DNA of 64,000 nt. It comes from Pseudonocardia thermophila. GTDB lineage: Bacteria; Actinomycetota; Actinomycetes; Mycobacteriales; Pseudonocardiaceae. The stretch is from contig NZ_FRAP01000020.1 in NCBI RefSeq assembly GCF_900142365.1, forward strand, positions 62,001 to 126,000. Direction: 5' to 3'. The first letter of the stretch is position 1. Every line of letters starts with the position of its first letter. Positions 10,583 through 18,788 of the stretch are shown here, in pieces. Below the pieces are notes generated by a model that was given only the letters and a program-made list of their open reading frames with translations, was not told the origin of the DNA and did no database searches. A program made the translations under genes and the position numbers.

Positions 10583-11716
10583 ATGCGCGCGCTACGGGTC
10601 GTCGGCATCACCGAGGACAACGGGGTGCTCTCCGTCGTCCTCGAGGATCCCGCCCACAAGGAGGAGCGCTTCATCGTCCCCGCCGACGAGAAGCTGCGCG
10701 CCGCCGCCCGAGGCGACCTGACGCGGCTCGGACAGATCTCGATCGAGTTGGAGAGCCAGTTGCGGCCACGCGAGATCCAGGCACGAATCCGCGCGGGCGC
10801 GTCCGTGGAACAGGTTGCGGCCGCCGCGGGCGTCCCGGTGGCGAAGATCGAACGGTTCGCCTACCCGGTCCTGCTGGAGAGATCCCGCACGGCCGAATTG
10901 GCGCAGTACGCGCACCCGGTGCGGACCGACGGCGCTCCCGACTCGCGGACGCTCGGCGAGGTCGTCGCGCACACGTTCAGCCTGCGCGGGCTGGAGTACT
11001 CCGGCGTCGAGTGGGACTCCTGGAAGGGCGAGGACGGCCGCTGGATCGTCAGCCTGTCCTGGCGGGCAGGACGGTCGGAGAACGTCGCGCACTGGACGTT
11101 CCAGCCCGGCGCGCACGGCGGCACCGTCACCGCGATCGACGAGCACGCGAGCGACCTCGTCGAGGGGTTGCCGCAGCGGCAGCTGCGCACGGCCGCGGTC
11201 ATCGACATGGCCCGCCCCGGAGCCGACGGCCCGGGCACCGGCCACGACGAGGTCCGGGTGGTCGGCCGCCGCACCGCCGACGGCACCGATGTACCCGGCC
11301 ACCACGCCGGGGTGCCCCCGGCCACCCGCGCCGCCGAGCACCGGCACGCGGGCCCGCCCGCGCCGCGCCAGGCCGACCCGATCGAGTCGGCTCCCCCGCC
11401 GACCACGCGGCCGGCCACCCGTACGGCGTCGCCCACCCCGCCACCAGCACCGCCACCCGCGGCACCCACGCCACCGCCCGCCCCGCCGGATGCCGCACAG
11501 CCGGATACCGAGCCCCCGGCCGCCGCCGAGACAGCGCCGTCGACAACGCCTGCACCACCTGCTCCGGAGCCGGAACCGCCCGCGGCGCAGCCCGAGCCGG
11601 CGCCCGAGCCCCCACCCGCCGCGCCGGAGAAGCAGCCGCCGAAGCGGACGAAGAAGGGCAAGCCGGTCATGCCGTCGTGGGACGAGGTGCTGCTGGGGGT
11701 TCGCGGCCAGCGCTGA
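10583..11716 (+). CDS. sepH: Septation protein SepH
   Basis: A 377-residue member of the DUF3071/SepH family, cell-division proteins of Actinobacteria that bind FtsZ and promote Z-ring assembly. The conserved N-terminal domain (about 1-165) opens with MRALRVVGITEDNG and contains a helix-turn-helix-like segment (IRAGASVEQVAAAAGVP, about 71-87). A long Pro/Ala-rich linker (about 225-350) follows. The C-terminus holds the short conserved motif MPSWDEVLLGVR. The ATG at 10583 was chosen because family similarity starts exactly there; upstream in-frame sequence is not family-like. Its position after serC matches mycobacterial Rv0883c. Confidence 0.92.
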   Translation: MRALRVVGITEDNGVLSVVLEDPAHKEERFIVPADEKLRAAARGDLTRLGQISIELESQLRPREIQARIRAGASVEQVAAAAGVPVAKIERFAYPVLLERSRTAELAQYAHPVRTDGAPDSRTLGEVVAHTFSLRGLEYSGVEWDSWKGEDGRWIVSLSWRAGRSENVAHWTFQPGAHGGTVTAIDEHASDLVEGLPQRQLRTAAVIDMARPGADGPGTGHDEVRVVGRRTADGTDVPGHHAGVPPATRAAEHRHAGPPAPRQADPIESAPPPTTRPATRTASPTPPPAPPPAAPTPPPAPPDAAQPDTEPPAAAETAPSTTPAPPAPEPEPPAAQPEPAPEPPPAAPEKQPPKRTKKGKPVMPSWDEVLLGVRGQR

Positions 11717-11731
11717 TGCCGGCAGCGGGGT

Positions 11732-12271
11732 TCAGCCCGGCCCCAAGGAACCCAGCAGGAGCACGATCCACGCCGCTGCGAGCCCCGCGGCGGCGCCGTA
11801 GGCGAACCAGCGCCACACCGCGAACCGGCGCATCAGCCACAGGCTCGGCGCCAGGCCGAAGCAGACGAGCAGGTTCGCCGGCACCCACACGGCACCGAAC
11901 GCGTCCGCGAACGCCCAGCACAGCGTCACATCGGCGAGTGCGACGAACACCCCCGTGAACCCGGAGATCACCAGGCCGGTGCCCCACGGCGTCGGCCCGG
12001 TGGGTTCCCGCAGCCGGGGCAGCGGCCCGGTGCCGACCGTCACGTGCTCCACGGCCCCGTTGACCGGATCGACGAACTCCACCGGGCGGCCGAGCACCCC
12101 GGAGACCCGGGAGGCGAGCTGGCGCCCGCGCCGGCGCAGCAGCTCCAGCTCCTCCGGCCGGCCGGACCGGGCGACCGCGCCGGCGTAGGTCACCCACTCG
12201 TCGACGGCGGCCTGCAGGTCCGCCGGCAGCGGTGGGTCGCCGGGTTGCCGGTCGCCGAGCTCCACGCGCAC
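11732..12271 (-). CDS. DUF2537 membrane protein
   Basis: A 179-residue protein resembling the DUF2537 family, found beside sepH in Actinobacteria (Rv0882 in M. tuberculosis). The N-terminal half (1-100) is soluble and charged; the C-terminal half has two to four hydrophobic segments (about 95-175), including TPWGTGLVISGFTGVFVALA and a terminal GAAAGLAAAWIVLLLG helix. Function is unknown. It starts at GTG 12271, only 15 bases after the methyltransferase stop, so the two are probably one transcript. It converges on sepH. Confidence 0.8.
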   Translation of the reverse strand: MRVELGDRQPGDPPLPADLQAAVDEWVTYAGAVARSGRPEELELLRRRGRQLASRVSGVLGRPVEFVDPVNGAVEHVTVGTGPLPRLREPTGPTPWGTGLVISGFTGVFVALADVTLCWAFADAFGAVWVPANLLVCFGLAPSLWLMRRFAVWRWFAYGAAAGLAAAWIVLLLGSLGPG

Positions 12272-12286
12272 ACCCTAGAGGCAGGC

Positions 12287-13108
12287 TCAGCGCTGCACCG
12301 CGTAGAAGGCGATCGCCGCCGCGGTGGCGACGTTGAGGGAGTCCACCCCCTCGGCCATCGGGATGCGCACCCGCAGGTCCGCGGCCTTGAGCGCCTCCGG
12401 GGTCAGGCCCGGCCCCTCGGCGCCGAGCAGCAGCGCGGCCCGCGCACCGGCCAGGCCCGCCTCCCGCAGCGGCACCGCATCGGCAGCCGGGGTCAGCGCG
12501 ACGATCCGCAGGCCCGCGTCCCGCAGCAGGTCCAGTGACGCCGGCCAGAGCCCGTCGAGCGTCGCGAACGGCACCCGCAGCACGTGCCCCATGGAGACGC
12601 GCACGCTGCGCCGGTACAGCGGATCGGAGCAGCGCGGCCCGAGCAAGACCGCGTCGACGCCGAGCCCGGCGGCGTTGCGGAAGATCGAGCCGAGGTTCTC
12701 GTGGTCGTTCACGCCCTCCAGGACGGCGACGGTGCTCGCGGTGCGCACCAGCTCGGCCGGGGCCGGCTGCGGGGCCCGGTCGGCGACGGCGAGCACGCCG
12801 CGGTTGAGGTGGAACCCGACGACCCGCGCCATCGTCTCGGCGTCGGTGGCGTAGGCGGGCACGTCCAGGCCGGCGAGGTCGTCGGCCAGCTCCTCCAGCC
12901 GCCGGGGCACTCCCAGCAGCGACCGCACCGGGTACGGCGAGTCCAGCAGCCTGCGCACGACGACGACCCCCTCGGCGATCACCAGGCCGCGGCCGCCGGG
13001 GCGGTCCGGGCGGCGGTCGGCCGCGGTCAGGTCGCGGTAGTCGTCCACCCGGGGATCGGCGGCGTCGGTGATCGTCGTGAGAGTGGCCACGGACCGCGAT
13101 GTTCGCAC
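12287..13108 (-). CDS. TrmH/SpoU-family RNA 2'-O-methyltransferase
   Basis: A 273-residue SPOUT-class methyltransferase. Motif 1 (NDHENLGSIFRNAAGLG), motif 2 (LLLGAEGPGL) and motif 3 (IPMAEGVDSLNVATAAAIAFY) form the knotted SAM-binding site. The N-terminal domain (about 1-105) resembles the L30e-like RNA-binding domain of rRNA 2'-O-methyltransferases. Target base and RNA (23S rRNA or tRNA) cannot be assigned. The GTG at 13108 gives the longest form; a second GTG at 13090 (MATLTTI) is equally plausible, since neither has a good ribosome binding site. The homologue in M. tuberculosis is Rv0881. Confidence 0.88.
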   Translation of the reverse strand: MRTSRSVATLTTITDAADPRVDDYRDLTAADRRPDRPGGRGLVIAEGVVVVRRLLDSPYPVRSLLGVPRRLEELADDLAGLDVPAYATDAETMARVVGFHLNRGVLAVADRAPQPAPAELVRTASTVAVLEGVNDHENLGSIFRNAAGLGVDAVLLGPRCSDPLYRRSVRVSMGHVLRVPFATLDGLWPASLDLLRDAGLRIVALTPAADAVPLREAGLAGARAALLLGAEGPGLTPEALKAADLRVRIPMAEGVDSLNVATAAAIAFYAVQR

Positions 13109-13236
13109 CCGTCGGAGCGAACCGTGCGCAGGGCGTCATCCGTACAGCCGTAGCGAAGAGATCACAGATATGTCACGGTGGACAACCGCCCGGCCACTTC
13201 GCGGGGCCGGGGGGAACATCTAGGAGGCAGTGCGCG

Positions 13237-14742
13237 GTGGGCCAAGACGTCGACCGGATCACTTTCAGTCGACGGGATCGGCAGAACTACCGAGCCAAGG
13301 TGCAGAGGTGCGTCGAGGCCCTCGCCGTGATGCTGCGGGAGCAGCGCTTCGCGGAGGCCGAGCCGATGACCGGCCTGGAGCTGGAGCTCAACCTCGTCGA
13401 CGAGTCGCTCGGGCCCGCGCTCGTCGGACAGGACGTGCTCGACACGATGGGGGCGGCCGAGTTCACCACCGAGCTGGGGCGCTGGAACCTCGAGCTGAAC
13501 CTGCCGCCGCGGCCGCTGCCCGGCGACGAGTGGCTGCGGCTCGAACAGCAGCTGGTCGACGAGCTGGCGAAGGTGCGCGCCGCGGCGGCCGACCACAAGG
13601 CCCGGCTCGCCGTGATCGGCATCCTGCCCACGCTGCAGCGCAGCGACCTGGTGAAGGACTCGCTGTGCGCCGACGCCCGCTACACCGTGCTCAACGAGCA
13701 GCTGCTCTCGGCGCGGGGCGAGCCGATCCGGCTCGACATCGCCGGCGACGACGCGTCGGGCAGGCACCCGCTGGGCGCCGACCACCTGACCGCCGACTTC
13801 GACTCGATCGCCCCTGAGGCGGCGTGCACGTCGCTGCAGCTGCACCTCCAGGTGCACCCGGACTCGTTCGCCGCCTACTGGAACGCCGCGCAGTGCCTGG
13901 CCGGGGTGCAGCTGGCGGTGGGCGCCAACTCGCCGTTCCTGCTGGGCTCGCGGCTGTGGGCGGAGACGCGGGTACCGCTGTTCGAGCAGGCCTGCGACGT
14001 GCGCTCGGTGGAGCTGCGCAACCAGGGCGTACGGCCGCGGGTGTGGTTCGGGGAGCGCTGGATCACCTCGGCGCTGGACCTGTTCGCCGAGAACGGCCGC
14101 TACTTCCCCGGGCTGCTGCCGCGCACGCAGGACGACGACCCGATGAAGGAGCTGGACGCCGGCCGCATCCCGACGCTCGACGAGATGCGGCTGCACAACG
14201 GCACCATCTGGCGGTGGAACCGGCCGGTCTACGACGTCGCCGACGGGGAGCCGCACCTGCGGGTGGAGAACCGGGTGCTACCGGCCGGCCCCACCCCGAT
14301 CGACATGGTCGCCAACGCGCTGTTCTTCTACGGGCTGCTGCGCGGGCTGGTGGAGGCCGAGCGCCCGCTGTGGACGTCGATGTCGTTCGAGGCGGCGGAG
14401 GAGAACTTCACCACCGCGGCCCGGCACGGCCTGGACGGACCGCTCTACTGGCCGGGCACCGGTTGGATCCGACCCGACGAGCTGATCCTGCGCAAGCTGC
14501 TGCCCGACGCCGCTCAGGGCCTGACCCGCTGGGGCGTCGCGAGCTCGGTGATCGATCGCTACCTGGGGGTGATCGAGCAGCGGTGCGCGACCCGGCGCTC
14601 GGGTGCGTCGTGGCAGCTCGACGCGGTCGCCGCGCTGGAGAGCCGCGGGCACTCGCGGCAGGAGGCGCTGCGGACGATGCTGGACGGCTACCTGGCGGCC
14701 TCGCAGGCGAACGAGCCGGTCCACACCTGGCCGCTGCCCTGA
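13237..14742 (+). CDS. Glutamate-cysteine ligase-like enzyme (GCS2 type)
   Basis: A 501-residue protein of the GCS2/carboxylate-amine ligase fold. It shows GLELELNLVD (metal/substrate acidic motif), TTELGRWNLELNLPPRPL and HLRVENRVLPAGPTPIDM, typical of a subgroup of about 500 residues found in Actinobacteria. Members form gamma-glutamyl amide bonds from glutamate and an amine or thiol using ATP; EgtA of ergothioneine synthesis is a relative, but it is shorter and no other egt gene is nearby. The exact substrate is therefore open. The GTG at 13237 follows TAGGAGGCAG. A 12-base tandem duplication begins at the stop codon. Confidence 0.8.
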   Translation: MGQDVDRITFSRRDRQNYRAKVQRCVEALAVMLREQRFAEAEPMTGLELELNLVDESLGPALVGQDVLDTMGAAEFTTELGRWNLELNLPPRPLPGDEWLRLEQQLVDELAKVRAAAADHKARLAVIGILPTLQRSDLVKDSLCADARYTVLNEQLLSARGEPIRLDIAGDDASGRHPLGADHLTADFDSIAPEAACTSLQLHLQVHPDSFAAYWNAAQCLAGVQLAVGANSPFLLGSRLWAETRVPLFEQACDVRSVELRNQGVRPRVWFGERWITSALDLFAENGRYFPGLLPRTQDDDPMKELDAGRIPTLDEMRLHNGTIWRWNRPVYDVADGEPHLRVENRVLPAGPTPIDMVANALFFYGLLRGLVEAERPLWTSMSFEAAEENFTTAARHGLDGPLYWPGTGWIRPDELILRKLLPDAAQGLTRWGVASSVIDRYLGVIEQRCATRRSGASWQLDAVAALESRGHSRQEALRTMLDGYLAASQANEPVHTWPLP

Positions 14743-14763
14743 TCCGGCGCTTGATCCGGCGCT
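14740..14763. repeat. 12-bp tandem duplication at a stop codon
   Basis: TGATCCGGCGCT occurs twice in perfect tandem (14740-14751, 14752-14763). The first TGA is the stop of the upstream gene; the second copy places another TGA in the same frame, giving a double stop. Confidence 0.8.
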
Positions 14764-14770
14764 GAACGCG

Positions 14771-14808
14771 GTATCGGGGCCCTGGCCGCGCGACCAGGGC
14801 CCCGATAC
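14771..14808 (+). terminator. Intrinsic terminator after the GCS2-type gene
   Basis: Perfect 15-bp stem GTATCGGGGCCCTGG (14771-14785) with its complement (14794-14808), 8-base loop, followed by TTTCCC. This is the strongest classical terminator in the window. Confidence 0.9.
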
Positions 14809-14851
14809 TTTCCCGAACTGACGCGCCGCTCCCACCACGAAGCGACGAGAT

Positions 14852-14870
14852 ATAGGTTAGCCTTACCTCG
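14852..14870. promoter_or_regulatory. IdeR/DtxR-type iron box (putative)
   Basis: ATAGGTTAGCCTTACCTCG matches the IdeR/DmdR consensus (TTAGGTTAGGCTAACCTAA) at 14 of 19 positions by hand alignment, including the strong left half TAGGTTAG. It stands 72 bases before the GTG of the DUF2530 gene and after a terminator, so it can only serve the DUF2530-SDR pair. If real, this operon is repressed when ferrous iron is plentiful. Confidence 0.55.
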
Positions 14871-14941
14871 CTTGTCGTGCAAGATCTCGGTACAAGCGAT
14901 CTGATCGCACCCGCACCGGTGATCACGGTTACGGTGGTGTC

Positions 14942-15199
14942 GTGGTCGATCCACCGCCGCTCCCCGCCCGGTTCACCCGGGTGACCGACGTCGTCGCGAT
15001 CGGGTCGGCGCTGTGGGCGCTCGCCGCCGTCGGCTTCTTCCTCGCGTGGCTGTTCGGGGGCCGCCCGCTCGACATCTGGTTCGTCACGTGCGTGGTCGGT
15101 GCCGCGCTCGGCGGGGTCGGCTACGGGATCTTCCGGTGGCAGCGCTCCGCGGCCCGGCGCGGCTCGCGCACGGCACAACAAGGCCTGGAGGACGCATGA
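14942..15199 (+). CDS. DUF2530 small membrane protein
   Basis: An 85-residue protein with two transmembrane helices (about 18-40 and 47-66) and a basic, cytosolic C-terminus. It resembles the DUF2530 family of Actinobacteria, whose role is unknown. GTG start at 14942. Its stop overlaps the start of the SDR gene (ATGA), so the two are translationally coupled. A possible iron box lies upstream. Confidence 0.75.
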   Translation: MVDPPPLPARFTRVTDVVAIGSALWALAAVGFFLAWLFGGRPLDIWFVTCVVGAALGGVGYGIFRWQRSAARRGSRTAQQGLEDA

Positions 15200-15945
15200 G
15201 CACCGCCGCATCCGCCCGACCGACCGCCGTCGTCACCGGCGCGAGCTCCGGCATCGGCGCGGCCACGGCCCGCGCGCTCGGCGCCGCCGGGTTCCACGTG
15301 GTGCTCGGGGCCCGTCGGCTCGACCGCTGCAAGGCGATCGCCGAGGAGATCGACGGCACCGCACTCCCCCTCGACGTCACCGACGCCGAGTCGGTCACCG
15401 CCTTCGCCCACGCGGTGCCCGAGGCCCGCGTGCTGGTCAACAACGCGGGCGGCGCGAAGGGCCTCGCCCCGGTCGCGGAGGCCGACGAGGACGAGTGGCG
15501 CTGGATGTTCGAGACGAACGTCATGGGCACCCTGCGCGTGACGAAGGCGCTGCTGCCCAAGCTGATCGCCTCGGGCGACGGGCACATCGTCACCGTCACC
15601 TCGGTGGCCGCGCTCGCCCCCTACGACAACGGAGCCGGCTACACCGGTGCCAAGCACGCGCAGGCGATGCTGCACCGCACGCTGCGCGGCGAGCTGCTCG
15701 GGCAGCCGGTGCGGCTCACCGAGATCCTGCCCGGCCTGGTGGAGACCGAGTTCTCGCTGGTCCGCTTCGACGGCGACGCCGAGCGGGCGAAGAGCGTCTA
15801 CCGCGGCATGACGCCGCTGACCGGCGAGGACGTGGCCGACGTGATCACCTTCGCGGTGACCCGACCCAGCCACGTCAACATCGACCAGATCGTGCTCAAG
15901 CCGCGCGACCAGGCCGACGCGATGCGCGTGCACCGCACGGGCTGA
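15196..15945 (+). CDS. Short-chain dehydrogenase/reductase
   Basis: A 249-residue classical SDR. It has the NAD(P) glycine motif GASSGIG (about 16-22), the NNAGG motif, and the catalytic Ser, Tyr and Lys within TVTSVAALAPYDNGAGYTGAK. The GARRLDR stretch after strand 2 suggests NADP(H) use. The C-terminus resembles the YdfG/serine-3-dehydrogenase group (NIDQIVLKPRDQ), which reduces 3-hydroxy/keto acids; the substrate is not certain. ATG at 15196 follows GGAGGACGC. Converges on the L,D-transpeptidase gene with 15 bases between stops. In mycobacteria an SDR of this group (Rv0484c) also sits beside an L,D-transpeptidase and murB. Confidence 0.88.
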   Translation: MSTAASARPTAVVTGASSGIGAATARALGAAGFHVVLGARRLDRCKAIAEEIDGTALPLDVTDAESVTAFAHAVPEARVLVNNAGGAKGLAPVAEADEDEWRWMFETNVMGTLRVTKALLPKLIASGDGHIVTVTSVAALAPYDNGAGYTGAKHAQAMLHRTLRGELLGQPVRLTEILPGLVETEFSLVRFDGDAERAKSVYRGMTPLTGEDVADVITFAVTRPSHVNIDQIVLKPRDQADAMRVHRTG

Positions 15946-15960
15946 ACCGGCCCGGCCGAC

Positions 15961-17124
15961 TCAGTTCAGCGCGGACATCGTCTTCCACTGCGACCAGGGC
16001 ACCGTCCAGTCCCAGATGTCGCCGTCGCGCGGACCCAGCTGGATCGGGGTACCGGTGACCTCGACCGGATCGCCGTAGAGCGCCGAGTCGTAGTAGGTCT
16101 TGGCGTTCTCCACCGACAGGTTCACGCACCCGTGCGTGACGTTGGACGAGCCCTGCGCGGCGAGCGAGTCGGGGTTGGCGTGGATGAACTCGCCGTTGTT
16201 GGAGATGCGCACGGCCCACTTGACGACCACGTCGTAGTCGTAGCGTTCGCTGACCATGCGCTTGTCGGTGAACTTCTCGCTGACGACGTGGATGCCGGAG
16301 CGGGTGTTGCGCTCGGGATCGGAGTCGAGCCCGTAGCTGGCCGGGAAGTCCATGACCTGCTTGCCGTCGCGGATGACGATCATCCGGTAGCTGTTCACGT
16401 CGGCCTTGACGATCTGGGCCCGGCCGATGGTGAACGAGCTGGTCAGGTTAGCCGCGCCGACCGCGCCGCCGCCGTAGTCGACGCCCTCCAGGTTCGCCTC
16501 GACCCGCACCTCGGTGTACGCGGGCCAGTACTCCTTGGGGCGGAAGTCCACGCGGGAGCCGCCGCCCTCGTCCGGCAGCCAGCCCCACGAGCCCTCCACC
16601 GGCTTGGAAGTGGTGACCTTCAGCGCCCGCTCGACCGCGGCCTTGTCCGCGACGTGCGCGTTGAACTGGATGCGGATCGGCGCGGCGATGCCGACGGTGC
16701 GTCCGTCGCCGATGTTGAGGGTGCCGCGGACGACCTTCGTGGGCTTCTTCGTGGTGAACGAACCCTGCAACGGCGAGCGGGTGCCCGCGGTGTCCTCGAC
16801 GGTGCCCGACCAGGTGTAGGTCGCGCCGTAGCGCAGCGGACCCTGCGCCTCCCAGCGCAACCCGTCGGGGCTGAGTGTGCCCTCGATCTCGCCGCCCTTG
16901 TCGCCGGTCAGCGTGACCTCGACGATCCGGCCGTCGGTGACCGCGATGCTCACCGGCGCCTTCGGGTCGACGTCGGTGGCGCCGTCCGCCGGCTCGTAGA
17001 CCACCTGGACGGGTGGGGGCGGAGCGAACGGTGCCAGCGGCACGCCGCCGGACGCCGTCGTCGCGAACAGGATCCCGCCTGCTCCGACGATCAGCACCGC
17101 CAGGACGAGCAGCAGCCGACGCAT
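15961..17124 (-). CDS. L,D-transpeptidase (Ig-like + YkuD domains)
   Basis: A 387-residue secreted or membrane-anchored enzyme that forms 3-3 cross-links in peptidoglycan. Residues 1-27 form a signal/anchor helix without a lipobox cysteine. Residues about 40-235 are two Ig-like domains (EPADGATDVDPKAPVSIAV and a second repeat). Residues about 236-365 are the YkuD catalytic domain with His315 (FIHANP) and the SSNVTHGCVNLS motif, in which Cys333 is the nucleophile. A C-terminal WDWTVPWSQWK tail follows, typical of actinobacterial Ldts. It lies 100 bases downstream of murB on the same strand; the pairing of a precursor enzyme with a cross-linking enzyme recalls Rv0482-Rv0483. Confidence 0.93.
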   Translation of the reverse strand: MRRLLLVLAVLIVGAGGILFATTASGGVPLAPFAPPPPVQVVYEPADGATDVDPKAPVSIAVTDGRIVEVTLTGDKGGEIEGTLSPDGLRWEAQGPLRYGATYTWSGTVEDTAGTRSPLQGSFTTKKPTKVVRGTLNIGDGRTVGIAAPIRIQFNAHVADKAAVERALKVTTSKPVEGSWGWLPDEGGGSRVDFRPKEYWPAYTEVRVEANLEGVDYGGGAVGAANLTSSFTIGRAQIVKADVNSYRMIVIRDGKQVMDFPASYGLDSDPERNTRSGIHVVSEKFTDKRMVSERYDYDVVVKWAVRISNNGEFIHANPDSLAAQGSSNVTHGCVNLSVENAKTYYDSALYGDPVEVTGTPIQLGPRDGDIWDWTVPWSQWKTMSALN

Positions 17125-17224
17125 GCACCTACCCCCTCGTGGACGCCCCCTACAAGGACGTCAGGTTCGCGCGTGCGGTTGCCCGACTCGCGGAGCAACC
17201 TGGGATCCACCGTACGGATGCCGC

Positions 17225-18253
17225 TCAGAGCCGGCACCCGACGAGCACCGGCTCGGGCGCCAGTTCGATCCCGAACCGGGCGCGCACCCCGTCGCGCACC
17301 TCCCTGGCCAGCGCCAACAGGTCGGCGGTGCGGCCGCCTCCGCGATGGGTGAGGGCGAGCACGTGCTTGGTGGACAGAGCCACCCGGCCGCCTGGACCTG
17401 CGTACCCCCGGGGGAACCCGCTGCGCTCGATGAGCCACGCGGCGGGCAGCTTGACCTTGCCCTCCCCCGCCGGCCAGCGCGGCGCGTCGGCGGGCGCGCG
17501 GTCCTCGTCGACGACCGGGTTGGTGAAGAACGAGCCGACGCTCCACGTGTCGTGGTCGTCGGGATCGAGGACCATGCCCTTGCCGCGGCGCAGCGCGAGC
17601 ACGGCCTCCCGCGCGGCCTCCGCCGGCACCCGGGTGCCCTGCTCGACGCCGAGCGCGCGAGCCAGCTCCGCGTACCGGATCGGAGCGCTGGTGGCGTCGG
17701 TCGACAGGCGCAGCCGCACCCGCAGCACCACCGCGTCGGAGCGGCCCTTGAGCACGCTGGTGCGGTAGGCCAGGCCGAGCTCCGCGGCCGGCACCCGCTC
17801 GTGGACGGTGTCGGTGCGCCGGTCGTAGAGATCGACGTCGACGAGCACCTCGGCGATCTCCACCCCGTAGGCGCCGACGTTCTGCACGGGCGTGGCTCCG
17901 GTGCGACCAGGGATGCCGGACAGGCACTCCAGTCCGCCGAGTCCGTCCGCGACGGTGGCCGCGACGAGCGTGTCCCACTCGGTGCCCGCCTCGACGACGA
18001 CCAGCGCGGTGTCGCCGCTGCGCTCGACCGTGTGCCCGGTCGAGGAGACCCGCACGACCGTGCCGGGCCAGCCCTCGTCCGCGATCACCAGGTTGGAGCC
18101 GCCACCGACCAGCAGCACCTCGTCGCCCGCCTCGCGGACGGCCGCGACGACGTCCTCGGCGGAGGTGGCGTCGACGAACCGCGCGGCCGGCCCGCCGAGC
18201 CGCAGCGTGGTGAGCGCGGCGGTCGGTACGGAGGCTGTGTCGGGCACGGTCAC
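17225..18253 (-). CDS. murB: UDP-N-acetylenolpyruvoylglucosamine reductase
   Basis: A 342-residue FAD enzyme that reduces UDP-GlcNAc-enolpyruvate to UDP-MurNAc in peptidoglycan synthesis. It has the FAD-binding LLVGGGSNLVI motif, GIPGRTGATPVQNVGAYG, the YRTSVLKG segment and the SVGSFFTNPVV motif carrying the catalytic serine, followed by LPAAWLIERSGFPRG. I chose GTG 18253 (MTVPDTAS): longer forms run into the start of the divergent DUF2505 gene. No clear ribosome binding site is visible, so a leaderless mRNA is possible. Confidence 0.95.
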   Translation of the reverse strand: MTVPDTASVPTAALTTLRLGGPAARFVDATSAEDVVAAVREAGDEVLLVGGGSNLVIADEGWPGTVVRVSSTGHTVERSGDTALVVVEAGTEWDTLVAATVADGLGGLECLSGIPGRTGATPVQNVGAYGVEIAEVLVDVDLYDRRTDTVHERVPAAELGLAYRTSVLKGRSDAVVLRVRLRLSTDATSAPIRYAELARALGVEQGTRVPAEAAREAVLALRRGKGMVLDPDDHDTWSVGSFFTNPVVDEDRAPADAPRWPAGEGKVKLPAAWLIERSGFPRGYAGPGGRVALSTKHVLALTHRGGGRTADLLALAREVRDGVRARFGIELAPEPVLVGCRL

Positions 18254-18278
18254 GATGGCCAACGGTAGCCTCCGCAGA

Positions 18279-18788
18279 ATGCCCACCCAGATCGACTACC
18301 GGTACACCTCGGCCTTCCCGGCCGACGCGCTCTACGGCGCGCTGGTGGACGAGGAGTTCCTGCGCGCTCGCCTCGGCGAGCTCGGCGGTCGGGAGGCAGC
18401 GATCGTCTCCCACCGGTCCGACCCGAACGGTGCCCGCTTCACGCTCCGCCACGAGCTGGAGATCGACGGGCTGCCCTCGTCGATCCGCAGCTTCCTGCCC
18501 GGTCAGCTCACCCTGGAACGCACCGAGGTGTGGGTGGTCGGTCCGGACGCGCGCACCGGCACCGTGGACGTGAAGGTCATCGGCGCGCCGGTGCCGGCGA
18601 AGGCGGGCGGCCGGCTCGCCGTCGCCGACGCGGGCGGGGGCAGCGAGTACCGGGTCGTGGCCGACGTCTCGGTGTCGCTGCCGCTGTTCGGTGGAAAGGT
18701 TGAGGAGTTCGTCGCAGGCAAGGTGCGGGAGCTGCTGGCACTGGAGTCGCAGTTCACCGACCGCTGGCTGGAGCAGAGGGTGGTATGA
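18279..18788 (+). CDS. DUF2505 protein
   Basis: A 169-residue soluble protein of the DUF2505 family, a START/SRPBCC-like fold in Actinobacteria. It has the family opening TQIDYRYTSAFPADALYGAL and a C-terminal LPLFGGKVEEFVAGKVRELLALE helix. Members are proposed to bind a hydrophobic ligand, but none is proven. It is divergent from murB with only 25 bases between starts, the same arrangement as Rv0481c/Rv0482. It overlaps the purU start (ATGA). Confidence 0.85.
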   Translation: MPTQIDYRYTSAFPADALYGALVDEEFLRARLGELGGREAAIVSHRSDPNGARFTLRHELEIDGLPSSIRSFLPGQLTLERTEVWVVGPDARTGTVDVKVIGAPVPAKAGGRLAVADAGGGSEYRVVADVSVSLPLFGGKVEEFVAGKVRELLALESQFTDRWLEQRVV

